DNA of 64,000 nt, from NCBI GenBank assembly GCA_017619675.1, contig JAFZRX010000003.1, positions 1 through 64,000 on the forward strand. Reading direction: 5' to 3'. A program made the translations under genes and the position numbers. Origin of the DNA: Bacteroidales bacterium. GTDB lineage: Bacteria; Bacteroidota; Bacteroidia; Bacteroidales; UBA932. A model generated the notes under the pieces. It saw only the letters and a list, made by a program, of their open reading frames with translations, searched no databases and was not told the origin of the DNA. This document shows positions 63,025 to 64,000 of this stretch, piece after piece; within the stretch, counting starts at the first letter, position 1; every line of letters begins with the position of its first letter.

Positions 63025-64000
63025 TTACACTTCTATTGCGGTGTCGAACTCCTGGAGGAAACGCATGTCGTTCTCAAAGTAGTGCCTCAGGTCATTGACG
63101 CGCCACTTGAGCATCGCGATCCTTTCCAGTCCCATTCCAAAGGCGAAGCCGCTGTACTTCTTGGAATCTATTCCAGATGCCTCAAGCACGTTGGGGTCCA
63201 CCATGCCGCATCCCATGATCTCCAGCCAGCCTGTTCCCTTGCAGATGTTGCATCCCTTGCCGTGGCAGATGTTGCAGCTTACGTCAACTTCGGCCGAAGG
63301 CTCGGTGAAGGGGAAGTAGGAAGGACGCATGCGGATTTCGGTCTCAGGGCCGAACATTTCGCGGGCGAAAAGCAGGATAGACTGCTTGAGGTCTGCGAAT
63401 GTGACGCCCTCATCGATGTAGAGACCCTCCACCTGATGGAAGATGCAGTGCGCGCGGGCGCTGATGGCCTCGTTGCGGAACACCCTTCCGGGGCAGATGA
63501 CCCTGATGGGGAGGTCCATCTTCTCCATGGCGCGCACCTGCACGCTGGAGGTGTGGGTGCGGAGCAGCAGCGGATTCAGATGTCCCGTAGAGATGAAGAA
63601 AGTATCCTGCATGTCGCGGGCAGGGTGGTTGGGAGGGAAGTTCAGGGCCTCGAAAACGTGGTAGTCATCCTCGATCTCAGGGCCTTCAGCCACGTCGTAG
63701 CCGAATTTGCGGAAGATGTCCACGATCTCCTGCCTTACAATTGAAACCGGATGGCGGGAACCCAGTTCGTAAGGGTCTCCAGGCATTGTAAGGTCCTGCT
63801 TGGGGGTCAGGGACGCGGCCGCGTCCTGGGCAATTTCCTTGAGTTCCTCGATCTTTGCGGTGGCTGCCTGCTTGAGTTCGTTGAGAACCTTTCCGAATTC
63901 CTTCTTCTGCTCCTTGTCAATGAGCCTGAACTCTTCGAACAGGCGGGTGAGCTCTCCCTTCTTTCCCAGGAAGCGTATGCGCGCTTCCTCTACTTCCTTG
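63025..64000 (-). CDS. pheS: Phenylalanine--tRNA ligase alpha subunit (N terminus outside window)
   Basis: The frame stays open to the window edge, so the first residues are missing. The visible part starts in the N-terminal coiled coil (KEVEEARIRFLGKKGELTRL). It continues through PGDPYELGSRHPVSIVRQEI, the class II motif region GPEIEDDYHVFEALNFP, the Phe-binding HQVEGLYIDEGVTFADLK, a Cys-rich zinc-like loop (CNICHGKGCNICKGTGW) and motif 3 (GFAFGMGLERIAML). It ends FLQEFDTAIEV, the usual PheS end. It pairs with PheT to charge tRNA-Phe. The internal Met at 63786 is not the true start. Confidence 0.96.
   Translation of the reverse strand, partial: KEVEEARIRFLGKKGELTRLFEEFRLIDKEQKKEFGKVLNELKQAATAKIEELKEIAQDAAASLTPKQDLTMPGDPYELGSRHPVSIVRQEIVDIFRKFGYDVAEGPEIEDDYHVFEALNFPPNHPARDMQDTFFISTGHLNPLLLRTHTSSVQVRAMEKMDLPIRVICPGRVFRNEAISARAHCIFHQVEGLYIDEGVTFADLKQSILLFAREMFGPETEIRMRPSYFPFTEPSAEVDVSCNICHGKGCNICKGTGWLEIMGCGMVDPNVLEASGIDSKKYSGFAFGMGLERIAMLKWRVNDLRHYFENDMRFLQEFDTAIEV

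Overview
The window looks like a chromosomal segment of a gut- or rumen-type Bacteroidales bacterium. The evidence is three sets of genes typical of the phylum (SusC/SusD glycan uptake genes, an ECF sigma/FecR pair next to a SusC with an N-terminal STN domain, and a SecDF fusion), together with TAnnTTTG-type promoter boxes and roughly even base composition. Serine palmitoyltransferase plus a capnine (sulfonolipid) cluster points towards Rikenellaceae/Alistipes-like or related Bacteroidales, but this placement is inference.

Layout. 1-6351: the 3' part of a polysaccharide utilization locus (partial SusC, SusD, a small secreted beta-sandwich-like protein, GH43, GH8), probably for xylan. 6401-9984: a patatin phospholipase with an outer-membrane barrel, convergent with a DUF4421 protein. 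10134-20512: a second utilization locus with its own ECF sigma/anti-sigma pair, STN-SusC, SusD and a GH2 enzyme. 20581-23983 (minus): an outer-membrane receptor-like barrel, a LolA-like protein and a small unknown protein. 24129-24992: a RAYT-type (REP-associated tyrosine) transposase. 25062-29342 (minus): an M28/S9 exported peptidase pair.

29415-36698: a tightly packed seven-gene operon encoding a VOC protein, a cysteate fatty acyltransferase-like AOS enzyme, a cysteate synthase-like enzyme, an SDR, a YeiH-type transporter, a small membrane protein and a ThrE-type exporter. I read it as a sulfonolipid (capnine) pathway with associated transport. 36918-43561: a secreted protein, an FMN-binding protein, an unassigned lipoprotein, a GH31 (minus) and a CE15 glucuronoyl esterase. 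43606-47772 (minus): a truncated ZIP protein and a Cu/Zn-type permease with an HMA domain, an MptD-like membrane protein, DUF3237, GNAT and TfoX-like genes.

47871-49150: a second RAYT paralogue followed by a 327-nt gene-free stretch packed with inverted repeats, ending at a tRNA-Ser. 49229-62857: a PD40 protein, SecDF, DnaE, a serine palmitoyltransferase plus SDR pair (sphingolipid synthesis), a perfect 23-bp palindrome, DUF554, a lipocalin-like lipoprotein and a GH27 alpha-galactosidase. The window ends with tRNA-Gly and a partial pheS.

The main themes are plant glycan breakdown, unusual amino-lipid synthesis (sphingolipid and sulfonolipid cassettes about 24 kb apart), and small palindrome-associated mobile DNA. 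The best candidates for something undescribed are the hairpin array beside the second RAYT and the transport/VOC genes attached to the capnine cluster.
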